From Planctomycetota bacterium (GTDB lineage: Bacteria > Planctomycetota > J058 > J103): DNA of 6,057 bases. The stretch is taken from assembly GCA_003694875.1 (NCBI GenBank), contig RFJN01000513.1, positions 1-6,057 on the forward strand, read 5' to 3'. Under the pieces are notes generated by a model. That model was not told where the DNA came from. It searched no databases and saw only the letters and a list, made by a program, of their open reading frames with translations. This document shows positions 1 to 5,429 of this stretch, piece by piece. Numbering within the stretch: the first letter of the stretch is position 1; every line of letters starts with the position of its first letter. Position numbers and translations under genes: made by a program.

Positions 1-225
1 GAGGAAGACGTCCGCTCGGCGACTCTCTCGCGGGTGGGGGTGTCGGCGCCGGTTTCCCGTTGTGGCGGCGGGGTGGCGCCGCCGATCTCGCGACGACGCG
101 GGCGGCGTGGCACGGATTGCGACTTGCTTTTTTCCCGGCGACGTGGCCAGAATCGGTCGGCATCGTGACGTGCCGGCCGGGCGGGGTCCTGGCCGCGGGA
201 CCGGAGCGTGATTCGAGGTGACGGC
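1..225. other. Left-edge region without a recognisable gene; leader of the lipoprotein gene
   Basis: I see no recognisable coding region here. Two plus-strand frames stay open from the left edge (to stops at 166-168 and 209-211), but their translations are Arg/Gly-rich with no known motif, as expected by chance in such GC-rich DNA. A run of six T lies at 128-133. Small inverted repeats are present: GGCGGC at 64-69 with GCCGCC at 78-83, and GGTCC at 185-189 with GGACC at 198-202. No convincing promoter was found; the best -35/-10 pair (TTGCTT at 124-129, CAGAAT at 148-153, 18-base spacer) matches the consensus poorly. The ribosome binding site GAGGTG lies at 215-220. Confidence 0.5.
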
Positions 226-1095
226 ATGAACGTGGTGCGGGTGGTACGGCGCGGGATCGTGGCGTTTGCGGTGCTGGGGCTCGTCTGGGCGCTCGGTGGT
301 TGCAACGGCGCGAGTCCGCCGTCGGGTGCGCTGGCGGCGACCGCCGGTGGTGGTGGGGGCGGCACCGGCGGTGGTAGCGGCGGCGGCAACACGGGCGGCG
401 GTGGCAGCAGCGGTTCGGCGGCCTTCCGTGCGGTGGCGTTCAACGACGATCTGATCTACGGCACCAACCAGAACCAGCAGGGGCCGGCGGCGTGGGTGTG
501 GCTCATGGCGGAGGTCAAGAGCGGGCACACCAACCACCAGCCCGAGGAGGCCACGAGCCCGAGCGGACCCTGGAGCCCCGTGGCGGGGGTGGTCTGGTCG
601 GGTCCGGCGCTCAATGGTGGCCCGGGGCCGGGTGTGGTCTTCACCTTCCCCATGCCGACCTCGACCATGTACTACCGGGTGAGTGCGACCGACGGCAGCG
701 GCAACACGGTGAGTTCGAACGTGATCACCGCCGATCCGAACGTGTCGGCGAACGCGGCCTCGCTCACGATCAACACGCCGTCGACCTCCAACGATCCGAA
801 CAACCCCGCGGTCGTGCAGAATCCGACCGCGGTGGGCTGGAGCGGGGGCAACGGTGCGAGCCACGTGGTGGTGCTGGCCGATCTGACGGCGCAGCAGTAC
901 CACACGCTCGTGGAGAAGGCGAGCCCGACCTACTCGATCGGGACGAACGGCGACACCCCGATCCTGGTGAACGCCCAGCTGACCACGGGCAACACGTACG
1001 CGCTGGTGGTGATCAGCCTCGACGCCAACGGCTGGGGCAACGGCACCACCGCCGACCTCGCCAACGGCCTCAACGACTTCTTCAGTCCCCAGTAG
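226..1095 (+). CDS. Putative secreted lipoprotein with Gly-rich linker and beta-rich (Ig/FN3-like) domains
   Basis: Start ATG at 226 is chosen because GAGGTG lies 5 bases upstream; an in-frame GTG at 208 would add six residues. The protein has 289 residues. Residues 1-26 form a lipoprotein signal: basic start (R5, R8, R9), hydrophobic core, lipobox LGGC with Cys26 as the predicted lipidated residue. Residues 41-63 are an almost pure Gly/Ser/Thr/Asn linker, a usual spacer between a lipid anchor and a folded domain. The remainder has two beta-rich, Asn/Thr/Ser-rich regions (about 66-175 and 176-289); the first ends in a YRVSATD...SSNVITA pattern like the last strands of Ig/FN3 domains. No catalytic motif is visible. 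It is the only plus-strand gene and is convergent with dus. Its TAG stop lies inside the first bases of a hairpin repeat, so its C-terminus may have been set by that repeat. The lipoprotein call is firm; the function is unknown. Confidence 0.75.
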   Translation: MNVVRVVRRGIVAFAVLGLVWALGGCNGASPPSGALAATAGGGGGGTGGGSGGGNTGGGGSSGSAAFRAVAFNDDLIYGTNQNQQGPAAWVWLMAEVKSGHTNHQPEEATSPSGPWSPVAGVVWSGPALNGGPGPGVVFTFPMPTSTMYYRVSATDGSGNTVSSNVITADPNVSANAASLTINTPSTSNDPNNPAVVQNPTAVGWSGGNGASHVVVLADLTAQQYHTLVEKASPTYSIGTNGDTPILVNAQLTTGNTYALVVISLDANGWGNGTTADLANGLNDFFSPQ

Positions 1096-1194
1096 GGGCG
1101 GGGTTGATCCCCGCCCGCACCAACCCCGTTTGCGGGAAACCATTGCACCGCTTGTGAAGCAAGCAACCGCGGGGTTTATCCCCGCCCGCACCAA
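1092..1194 (+). repeat. REP-like hairpin repeat, copy 1
   Basis: It begins with GTAGGGGC and holds a perfect 8-bp hairpin (GGGCGGGG 1096-1103, loop TTGAT, CCCCGCCC 1109-1116), then CACCAA (1118-1123), 19 bases, TTGCACCG (1143-1150), CTTGTGAAGC (1151-1160) and a second hairpin (GCGGGG 1169-1174, loop TTTAT, CCCCGC 1180-1185) again followed by CACCAA (1189-1194). The first 32 bases are identical to copy 2. The TAG at 1093-1095 is the stop codon of the lipoprotein gene, so the first hairpin starts directly after that stop and may act as its transcript end. There is no T-run after it. Confidence 0.85.
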
Positions 1195-1289
1195 CCGCGT
1201 CGGGGCGACAGGTCGCGGTGGAAGGGGAGGGTGTTGGGGCACTCCGCTCCGGTACGTACGTCGGCATCGTCTTGTTTCGACACTGTTCC

Positions 1290-1391
1290 GTAGGGGCGGG
1301 GTTGATCCCCGCCCGCACCAAGCCCGTTTGCGCCAAGCCATTGCACCGCTTGTGAAGCGGGCAGCCGTTGGGTTTGTCCCCAATGCCCCTG
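1290..1391 (+). repeat. REP-like hairpin repeat, copy 2
   Basis: A direct copy of the element at 1092, 198 bases further on. Positions 1290-1321 are identical to 1092-1123, including the 8-bp hairpin (1294-1301 with 1307-1314). The block CCATTGCACCGCTTGTGAAGC is also shared. The middle mini-hairpin is longer here (CCGCTT 1346-1351, GTG, AAGCGG 1355-1360). The second hairpin has diverged to TTGGG (1368-1372) with CCCAA (1379-1383). Similarity fades after about 1384. Confidence 0.85.
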
Positions 1392-1552
1392 CGTGAAGAC
1401 GAGACAGGGCAGGGTGTCGGGTGCGGCGGTTATCGGCGTTTTCGTGTCGCAGCTTGCGAACAGGGTGTTGCCGCTTGCTCGCTGTGGGCGACGTTCACGG
1501 CGGCCTTGTCCGCGACGAAGTCACGTGCGATTACAGCCTGCACAGACCGCTA
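1392..1552. other. Intergenic stretch with no recognised feature
   Basis: Lies between repeat copies 2 and 3. Open frames cross it on both strands, but none has a ribosome binding site, a recognisable motif or the composition of the real genes. Nothing further can be supported here. Confidence 0.4.
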
Positions 1553-1613
1553 CCGTCGGAGCGACGGCGTCTCGCCGTCGCACCAACGACGTTGGCGATG
1601 GTTCGTTGCACCG
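1553..1613 (+). repeat. REP-like hairpin repeat, diverged copy 3
   Basis: It has the same layout as copies 1 and 2 but different stem bases: a perfect 8-bp hairpin GCGACGGC (1561-1568), loop GTCTC, GCCGTCGC (1574-1581), then CACCAA (1581-1586), exactly 19 bases, then TTGCACCG (1606-1613). An alternative, mutually exclusive hairpin CCGTCG (1553-1558) / CGACGG (1562-1567) shares the left arm. The assignment rests on the conserved motifs and their spacing, not on the stem sequence. Confidence 0.6.
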
Positions 1614-1626
1614 AATGCCGCGGCTG

Positions 1627-1689
1627 GCGGTGCAATGGCCCGTCCTGGGCGGGGTCGGTGCGGGCGGCCACCCTCGCACCACTTCACAA
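1627..1689 (-). repeat. REP-like hairpin repeat, diverged copy 4 in inverted orientation
   Basis: Read on the minus strand, it gives a hairpin ending in CCGCCCGCACC, then GACCCCG (17 of 18 bases shared with copy 1 over 1650-1667), 19 bases between CACCGA and TTGCACCG, then CCATTGCACCGC (1627-1638), identical to copies 1 and 2. The stem is GGTGCG (1657-1662) with CGCACC (1675-1680), extended by a G-T and a G-C pair. CTTCACAA (1682-1689) is the reverse complement of TTGTGAAG, found in copies 1 and 2. It faces copy 3 across 14 bases. Confidence 0.65.
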
Positions 1690-1739
1690 CCGAGCAACCG
1701 ACGTCGAGCCCGGCCGCAGCGCGACGTGCGACCCGTCGT

Positions 1740-1773
1740 GGAGCGCGCCTCGCTGACGCACGATCCGCGCTCC
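1740..1773 (-). terminator. Possible terminator-like hairpin downstream of dus
   Basis: GGAGCGCG (1740-1747) pairs perfectly with CGCGCTCC (1766-1773), giving an 8-bp stem with an 18-base loop about 40 bases past the dus stop. No T-run follows on either strand, so this is at best a weak or bidirectional terminator; in DNA this rich in GC it could also be chance. Confidence 0.25.
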
Positions 1774-1811
1774 GCTCGGCGTAGCCCCGACCGGGCGCTG
1801 CCTGCACACCC

Positions 1812-2894
1812 CTACCGGGCGTGCTCCGCGTCCACACGGCTCGCCAGATCGCCCTCCCGCCCTCGCTCTCGCAGCCAGGACAGCAGCGTCGATAGCGACG
1901 CGGTGCGCAGCAGCGATCGGCGGGTGGACGCGTCGGGGACGAGGTCGCCCGCGCGGTAGTAGCGCAGAAGCTGCTTGAGGCGGGCGAGTGCCGCACGCTC
2001 GCCGTGTCGCTGCCGTACCGCGTCGGCGTAGCGCAGCGCGAAGTCGGCCGCCTCCTGCCGCGAGGCGGCCGGGCCGCCCGCCGCCTGCCGGAACAGGAAC
2101 GGATCGGCGATCGCGCCGCGGCCCACCATGACCGCGTCGCAGCCCGTCTCGGCGCGCATGCGTTCGCCGTCGGCGACGGTCTCGATCCCGCCGTTGCCCA
2201 CGAGCGGGATCGTGGCCCCGCGGCGTACGAGCTGCTGTTTCGCCTCGGCGATCCACGCCCAGTGCGGCGGATCGGTGTAGCGGTCGGTGCGCAGGCGCGC
2301 GTGCAGCACGATCGCCGCCGCGCCCGCGTCCGCGATCGCGTCGACGATCTCGCGCAGCCGCGCGGCGCTGTGCACCCCGGCGCGGATCTTCGCGGTCACC
2401 GGCAGCGGGCTCGCGCGCACCGCCGTGGCCACGATCTCTCCGATCCGCTCCGGGTGCTCGAGCAGCGCCGAGCCGGCGCACTTGCGGAAGACCCCCGGCG
2501 CGGGGCAGCCGAAGTTCAGATCGATCCAGCGCGCGCCGGCACGGCGTGCCGCCTCGACCGAGGCGGCGAGGTGCTCGCTGCCCGCGGCCATGATCTGCAG
2601 CGCCAGCGGACAGGGGCCGCGCACCGGGCCGAGCTGTCGCCGCAGCGTGCGCACCGGCAGGGGGTGGTGGGTGAGGCGCACGAACTCGGTGCAGGCGGCG
2701 CCCACCCCGCCGCGTGCGATGACGAACTCGCGGAAGACCGGGTCGGTCACCCCCTCCATGGGGGCGAGCCACCAGCGGCCCGGCACGACGAGCGGTTGTG
2801 CGGCCCGCAGCACGAGCGGCTTCGAGAGAGACGGCGCGGCCGCCGCCGGCGCCGCGGGGGGCGTGTCGGCGCGGCCGCCACGCAGGCGGTCCAC
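1812..2894 (-). CDS. dus: tRNA-dihydrouridine synthase (Dus family)
   Basis: FMN- and NADPH-dependent flavoenzyme that reduces uridine to dihydrouridine in the D-loop of tRNA in the cytoplasm. The 360 residues carry the family motifs in order: LAPMEGVTD (43-51, FMN site), ALQIMAAGSEHLAASV (98-113), NFGCPAP (127-133, catalytic Cys130), AGSALL (140-145), PVTAKIRAG (165-173, Lys169), LHARLR (197-202, His198), GNGGI (233-237) and MVGRGAIADPFLF (256-268). NFGCPAP resembles the DusC branch, but the target uridine cannot be decided here. The GTG start at 2892-2894 lies 4 bases after the upstream stop, with no clear Shine-Dalgarno, so translational coupling is likely. About 40 Ala/Pro-rich residues precede the barrel, more than usual; an in-frame GTG at 2811-2813 (residue 28) is an alternative start. 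The stop codon lies inside a 13-base imperfect direct repeat. Confidence 0.93.
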   Translation of the reverse strand: MDRLRGGRADTPPAAPAAAAPSLSKPLVLRAAQPLVVPGRWWLAPMEGVTDPVFREFVIARGGVGAACTEFVRLTHHPLPVRTLRRQLGPVRGPCPLALQIMAAGSEHLAASVEAARRAGARWIDLNFGCPAPGVFRKCAGSALLEHPERIGEIVATAVRASPLPVTAKIRAGVHSAARLREIVDAIADAGAAAIVLHARLRTDRYTDPPHWAWIAEAKQQLVRRGATIPLVGNGGIETVADGERMRAETGCDAVMVGRGAIADPFLFRQAAGGPAASRQEAADFALRYADAVRQRHGERAALARLKQLLRYYRAGDLVPDASTRRSLLRTASLSTLLSWLRERGREGDLASRVDAEHAR

Positions 2895-2898
2895 GGCG

Positions 2899-3507
2899 TC
2901 AGTCGTTGATCGTGAGCGAGCGGTTGATCGTGTAGATCTCTTTCTGGATGTCGGAGCGAAGCTGCTCGTAGCCGCTGTACTCCGGTCGCAGATCGCCGTT
3001 GGCGTCGCGGTAGCGCGGCCCCTTGAGCAGATCGTCGAACAGCGCGCCGGCCCGCTGCAGTCGCGCCTTGGCCGCGCGCAGGTTGCTGCCGCGGGTGGTG
3101 GGATCGTCGGCGCGCATGCCGCGGCGCGCGAGCTCCCGCCCCTCCTCGAACAGCCGCTTCACCTCCTCGAGCCGCTGCGCGTGCTCGTCCTTGACCGCCG
3201 GCGGGCGGCTGTTGCGGCTCTTGATCATGTAGCCGAAGCTCACCACCACCCCGACGGCGACGAGCCCGAGCGCCACCCAGAGCACCGGCGGCGCCTGCTT
3301 CGGGGCCGATCGCCGGCTGCGACCGCTGCGGGTCCGCGGCTCGTCATCCTCGTCGACGAACTCCCACTCCTCCTGCCGGCGACCGCGCCCGCTGGTGCGC
3401 GTGCCGCTGCGCCGCCCGCTCGTGGTTCGCTGCCGTCGGCTGTCGGTGGTGCGCGATCGGCTGCGTGTGCTGGAACTCGAACGGGACGAGCGGCGACTTG
3501 TGGACAT
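2899..3507 (-). CDS. Single-span membrane protein with Arg/Ser-rich N-terminus, function unknown
   Basis: ATG at 3505-3507 is preceded by GGGAGG with a 5-base gap; this start is preferred to an upstream in-frame one at 3621 that would overlap the promoter. The protein has 202 residues. Residues 2-44 consist only of Arg (15), Ser (14), Thr (8), Gly, Asp and Gln, an SR-like low-complexity basic segment without Lys. An acidic patch follows (about 46-57), then a second basic patch (58-70), one hydrophobic span (about 73-95), and a charged helical region (about 105-198) with heptad-like stretches such as RLEEVKRLFEEG. By the positive-inside rule the Arg/Ser part is cytoplasmic and the helical part outside. 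It is probably first in a two-gene unit with dus, from the promoter at 3575-3603. I do not recognise the family; binding of nucleic acid, phospholipid or an acidic partner by the Arg-rich part is only an inference. Confidence 0.8.
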   Translation of the reverse strand: MSTSRRSSRSSSSTRSRSRTTDSRRQRTTSGRRSGTRTSGRGRRQEEWEFVDEDDEPRTRSGRSRRSAPKQAPPVLWVALGLVAVGVVVSFGYMIKSRNSRPPAVKDEHAQRLEEVKRLFEEGRELARRGMRADDPTTRGSNLRAAKARLQRAGALFDDLLKGPRYRDANGDLRPEYSGYEQLRSDIQKEIYTINRSLTIND

Positions 3508-3574
3508 GGGCGCCTCCCAGTGCGCCGGCGCTTCGCGGCGGTGGTACGGTGAGGGAAACGTGCCGGCGGGCCGC

Positions 3575-3603
3575 ATGATAGCGGGCGGTCGCGGCGGGTT
3601 CAA
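3575..3603 (-). promoter_or_regulatory. Sigma70-like promoter for the SR-protein/dus unit
   Basis: On the minus strand there is TTGAAC (3598-3603; 4 of 6 bases of TTGACA), a spacer of exactly 17 bases, and TATCAT (3575-3580; 5 of 6 bases of TATAAT). Transcription would start near 3568, leaving a leader of about 60 bases before the ATG at 3507. It lies just beyond the hairpin that follows manA and is unusually AT-rich for this window. Confidence 0.6.
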
Positions 3604-3618
3604 TGGCGTCGAGCCCTG

Positions 3619-3637
3619 CACGCCCGCCGGGGGCGTG
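3619..3637 (-). terminator. Hairpin after manA, possible terminator
   Basis: CACGCCC (3619-3625) and GGGCGTG (3631-3637) form a perfect 7-bp stem with a 5-base loop, starting 4 bases past the manA stop. It has no T-run on the minus strand. Its position between the manA stop and a new promoter supports a transcript end, as for the U-less hairpins known from high-GC bacteria. Confidence 0.45.
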
Positions 3638-3641
3638 TGTC

Positions 3642-4580
3642 TCAGCCGCTCCTGCGCCGCAGCGCGGGACCGGCGCGCAGCGCCCGCAACCCGCTCGTGC
3701 CCGGCCGCAGGCAGTAGTCGACGCCCGGGGGGATCGCGAGGGTGTCGCCGGTGGCGAGCGCGAGCGAACCGGCGTCGGCGAGCAGCTCGCCGCCGCCGGC
3801 GATCACGGTGAGGAACGTGATCGCGTCCCGATCGTAGATCACGCGCTCACCGCGGTCGACGAGGATCAGCTCGAGTCGCAGCCGCTCGTTGGCGAGCAGC
3901 GGGATCCGCGGGTTGGGCCCGGCGCTGAGTGCGGTGTGCAGCACCGGATGCTCGATCGGTTCGAACGCGAGCGCGCGCGCGGCCTGCACGAGGTGCAGCT
4001 CGCGGCCGCGGCCCCAGTCGTACACGCGGTAGGTGGTGTCCGAGGGCTGCTGCACCTCGTAGAGCACGAGCCCCGGTCCGATCGCGTGCAGCGTTCCCGC
4101 CGGCACGTTGACGGTGTCGCCGGTGTGCACGCGCTGCCGGCGCACCACGCTGTCGAGTTCGCCCGTGGCGCATGCGGCGAGCAGATCGGTGAGCGTCGCG
4201 CCCGGGCGCATGCCGTGGATGATCTCGGCCCCCGGCGCGGCGTCGAGAATGTGCCACGCCTCGGTCTTGGGGGCGGCGCCGCCGCCGATCTCGCGGGCAG
4301 CCCGCTCGTCGGGGTGCACCTGCACCGAGAGCCACTGCCGTGCGTCGATCAGCTTGATCAGCAGCGGCAGCGGCGCACCGAGCACCTCGGTGACGCGGCG
4401 GCCGGCGTACGGTCCCTCGGCGACCACGCTCTCGCGTCCGGCCACCCCGCTCGCCTCCCAGCTCTCTCCGAGCGGACCGCCGTCGGGCGGACGCGGCTTG
4501 CCGAACCGCTGCACGAGCACGTCCCCGCCCCAGGGCCGGGCGACGGGGATCGGACGCAGCTTCAGCGGACCGGGGCGCAT
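3642..4580 (-). CDS. manA: Class I mannose-6-phosphate isomerase
   Basis: Zinc-dependent cupin enzyme interconverting mannose-6-phosphate and fructose-6-phosphate, which feeds GDP-mannose and polysaccharide synthesis or mannose use; cytosolic. At 312 residues it has the length of the short Bacillus-type class I enzymes. Motifs seen: LKLRPIPVARPWGG (6-19), GESWEAS (38-44), LLIKLIDARQWLSVQVHPDE (73-92) with zinc ligands Gln87 and His89, KTEAWHIL (105-112) with Glu107, VPAGTLHAIG (159-168) with His165, and YEVQQPSDTTYRVYDWGR (174-191). All expected metal ligands are present. ATG at 4578-4580 is chosen because the family similarity begins at once after it; upstream in-frame extension would overlap the STAS gene. 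No clear Shine-Dalgarno is visible, and the 28-base gap to the preceding gene suggests co-transcription with it. Mannose-6-phosphate isomerase is much likelier than a non-catalytic cupin relative. Confidence 0.95.
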   Translation of the reverse strand: MRPGPLKLRPIPVARPWGGDVLVQRFGKPRPPDGGPLGESWEASGVAGRESVVAEGPYAGRRVTEVLGAPLPLLIKLIDARQWLSVQVHPDERAAREIGGGAAPKTEAWHILDAAPGAEIIHGMRPGATLTDLLAACATGELDSVVRRQRVHTGDTVNVPAGTLHAIGPGLVLYEVQQPSDTTYRVYDWGRGRELHLVQAARALAFEPIEHPVLHTALSAGPNPRIPLLANERLRLELILVDRGERVIYDRDAITFLTVIAGGGELLADAGSLALATGDTLAIPPGVDYCLRPGTSGLRALRAGPALRRRSG

Positions 4581-4603
4581 GGCGGGCGTACGCAGGGGGG
4601 CAA

Positions 4604-4616
4604 GGGGCTCAGCCCC
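4604..4616 (-). other. Small hairpin over the stop codon of the STAS gene
   Basis: GGGG (4604-4607) pairs with CCCC (4613-4616) around a 5-base loop that contains the TGA stop (4609-4611 on plus) of the STAS gene. With only 4 bp and no T-run it is not a credible terminator. It might affect re-initiation at manA, 28 bases on, or may be chance. Confidence 0.3.
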
Positions 4617-5106
4617 CGTGGCCGAGCTGGGCGTCGAGTGCGTCGAGGAAGGGGCCGAACTTGTCGCGGTTGCGCCGGTCGATCGCGACGAGGTTGCGGT
4701 GGGCCTTGCGCATGAGCTCGAGCCGCTCGCGGGTGCCCACCTCGCTGTCCGGCAGCGGGGTGAGTTCCACATCGGCGGGCAGCGCGCACGGGCTGTCCGC
4801 GAAGGTCAGCAGGTGGTTGAGCCCCACGCTGGTCATCTGGTCCATGCAGTGCGGACTCGGGTTGAGCAGCACCAGCCGCTCGCGTCCGAAGTGCTCGCGC
4901 AGCCCGACGAGCACGCCCATGAAGGTCGAGTCGACGCCCTGGCACGGAGCGAGATCGACGAGGCAGCGCCGGAAGCCCTCGGCGGCCATGCGCTCGGCGA
5001 AGGCACGGAACGTCATGGCGTTATGCATGGTGGCGAGGCCGCTGACCCGGACGTACACGGTGTCCTCGCAGCGGGCGACGTGAAAGGCCGCGCGCGCTCT
5101 TGCCAT
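4609..5106 (-). CDS. STAS-domain protein, anti-sigma factor antagonist type
   Basis: 165 residues. Residues about 8-103 match a STAS domain of the SpoIIAA/RsbV kind: beta strand TVYVRVSG (16-23), helix TFRAFAERMAAEG (32-44), strand CLVDLAP (48-54), then GVDSTFMGVLVGL (57-69) with Ser60 at the place of the phosphorylated serine, and strand RLVLLNPS (77-84). Proteins of this family bind or release anti-sigma kinases in partner-switching pathways; here no partner kinase is in view. Residues 104-165 form an added tail with a long charged helix (RERLELMRKAHRNL...NRDKFGPFLDALDAQL), a type of extension I associate with PVC-group STAS proteins. ATG at 5104-5106 overlaps the upstream stop by one base (TGATG), so translation is probably coupled; AAGG lies 7 bases upstream. 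Regulation of a sigma factor is inferred; a role in envelope or polarity control is also possible. Confidence 0.85.
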   Translation of the reverse strand: MARARAAFHVARCEDTVYVRVSGLATMHNAMTFRAFAERMAAEGFRRCLVDLAPCQGVDSTFMGVLVGLREHFGRERLVLLNPSPHCMDQMTSVGLNHLLTFADSPCALPADVELTPLPDSEVGTRERLELMRKAHRNLVAIDRRNRDKFGPFLDALDAQLGHGG

Positions 5107-5429
5107 CACCTCACCTTCGAGCCGGGGGCGACGGGGCGCTCGGGCGCGAGCACGCACACCCCGCTCGCGTCCTCGACGGCGAGCAGCATGCCGCGGCTCT
5201 CGACCCCGCGCAGCGTGGCGGGCTGCAGGTTGGCCACCACGACCACCTGCCGGCCCACGAGCCCCTCGGGGGTGTACCACGTCTTGATCCCCGCGACGAG
5301 CTGTCGCGGTTCGCCCTCGCCCAGATCGACCTCGAGCACGAGCAGGCGGTCGGCGTCGGGGTGGTGGCGCGCGGAGCGGACGGTGCCAACGCGGAGATCG
5401 AGCCGCGCCACGTCGTCGATGGTGATCAC
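5106..5429 (-). CDS. Stand-alone tRNA-binding domain protein (MetRS C-terminal / CsaA-like OB fold)
   Basis: 107 residues made up almost entirely of the tRNA-binding OB-fold found at the C-terminus of many methionyl-tRNA synthetases, as the separate MetRS beta subunit, and in Trbp111/CsaA. Motifs: LDLRVGTV (10-17), HHPDADRLLVLEVDLG (22-37), LVAGIKTWYTPEGLVG (44-59), VVVVANLQPATLRGVESRGM (62-81) and LLAVED (82-87). In the family it binds tRNA non-specifically through its fold as a dimer and aids aminoacylation when beside MetRS; no synthetase is present in the window. The GTG start at 5427-5429 has GAGG 9 bases upstream. The next gene starts on its stop codon (TGATG). The MetRS-type domain call is strong, the cellular job uncertain: it could be a split-off MetRS subunit or an independent tRNA chaperone. 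Confidence 0.9.
   Translation of the reverse strand: MITIDDVARLDLRVGTVRSARHHPDADRLLVLEVDLGEGEPRQLVAGIKTWYTPEGLVGRQVVVVANLQPATLRGVESRGMLLAVEDASGVCVLAPERPVAPGSKVR

Noticed and set aside
1..168. Open plus-strand frame from the left edge to a stop at 166-168, possibly the end of an upstream gene
   Set aside because: The translation is Arg/Gly-rich with no motif, and a second frame is equally open; long open frames are expected by chance at this GC content.
1205..1216. Inverted repeat GCGAC/GTCGC after repeat copy 1
   Set aside because: The loop would be only 2 bases, so it cannot form a normal hairpin.
1092..1690. CRISPR array
   Set aside because: Copies are about 100 bases, unevenly spaced, in both orientations, with internal hairpins and diverging sequence; there are no unique spacers of constant length and no cas genes.
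1684..2772. Long minus-strand Arg-rich open frame overlapping dus
   Set aside because: A shadow of dus in another frame: extreme Arg/Ala/Gly content, no motifs, while the dus frame has every family motif.
4581..4772. N-terminal extension of the manA frame by 64 residues
   Set aside because: It overlaps the STAS gene, is Ser/Thr/Ala-rich without similarity, and the enzyme's conserved start begins just after the ATG at 4578-4580.
5107..5280. N-terminal extension of the STAS frame by 58 residues
   Set aside because: It lies antiparallel to nothing but runs through the tRNA-binding gene in another frame; the Arg/Ala-rich sequence is a shadow, and the ATG at 5104-5106 has the TGATG overlap and an upstream AAGG.
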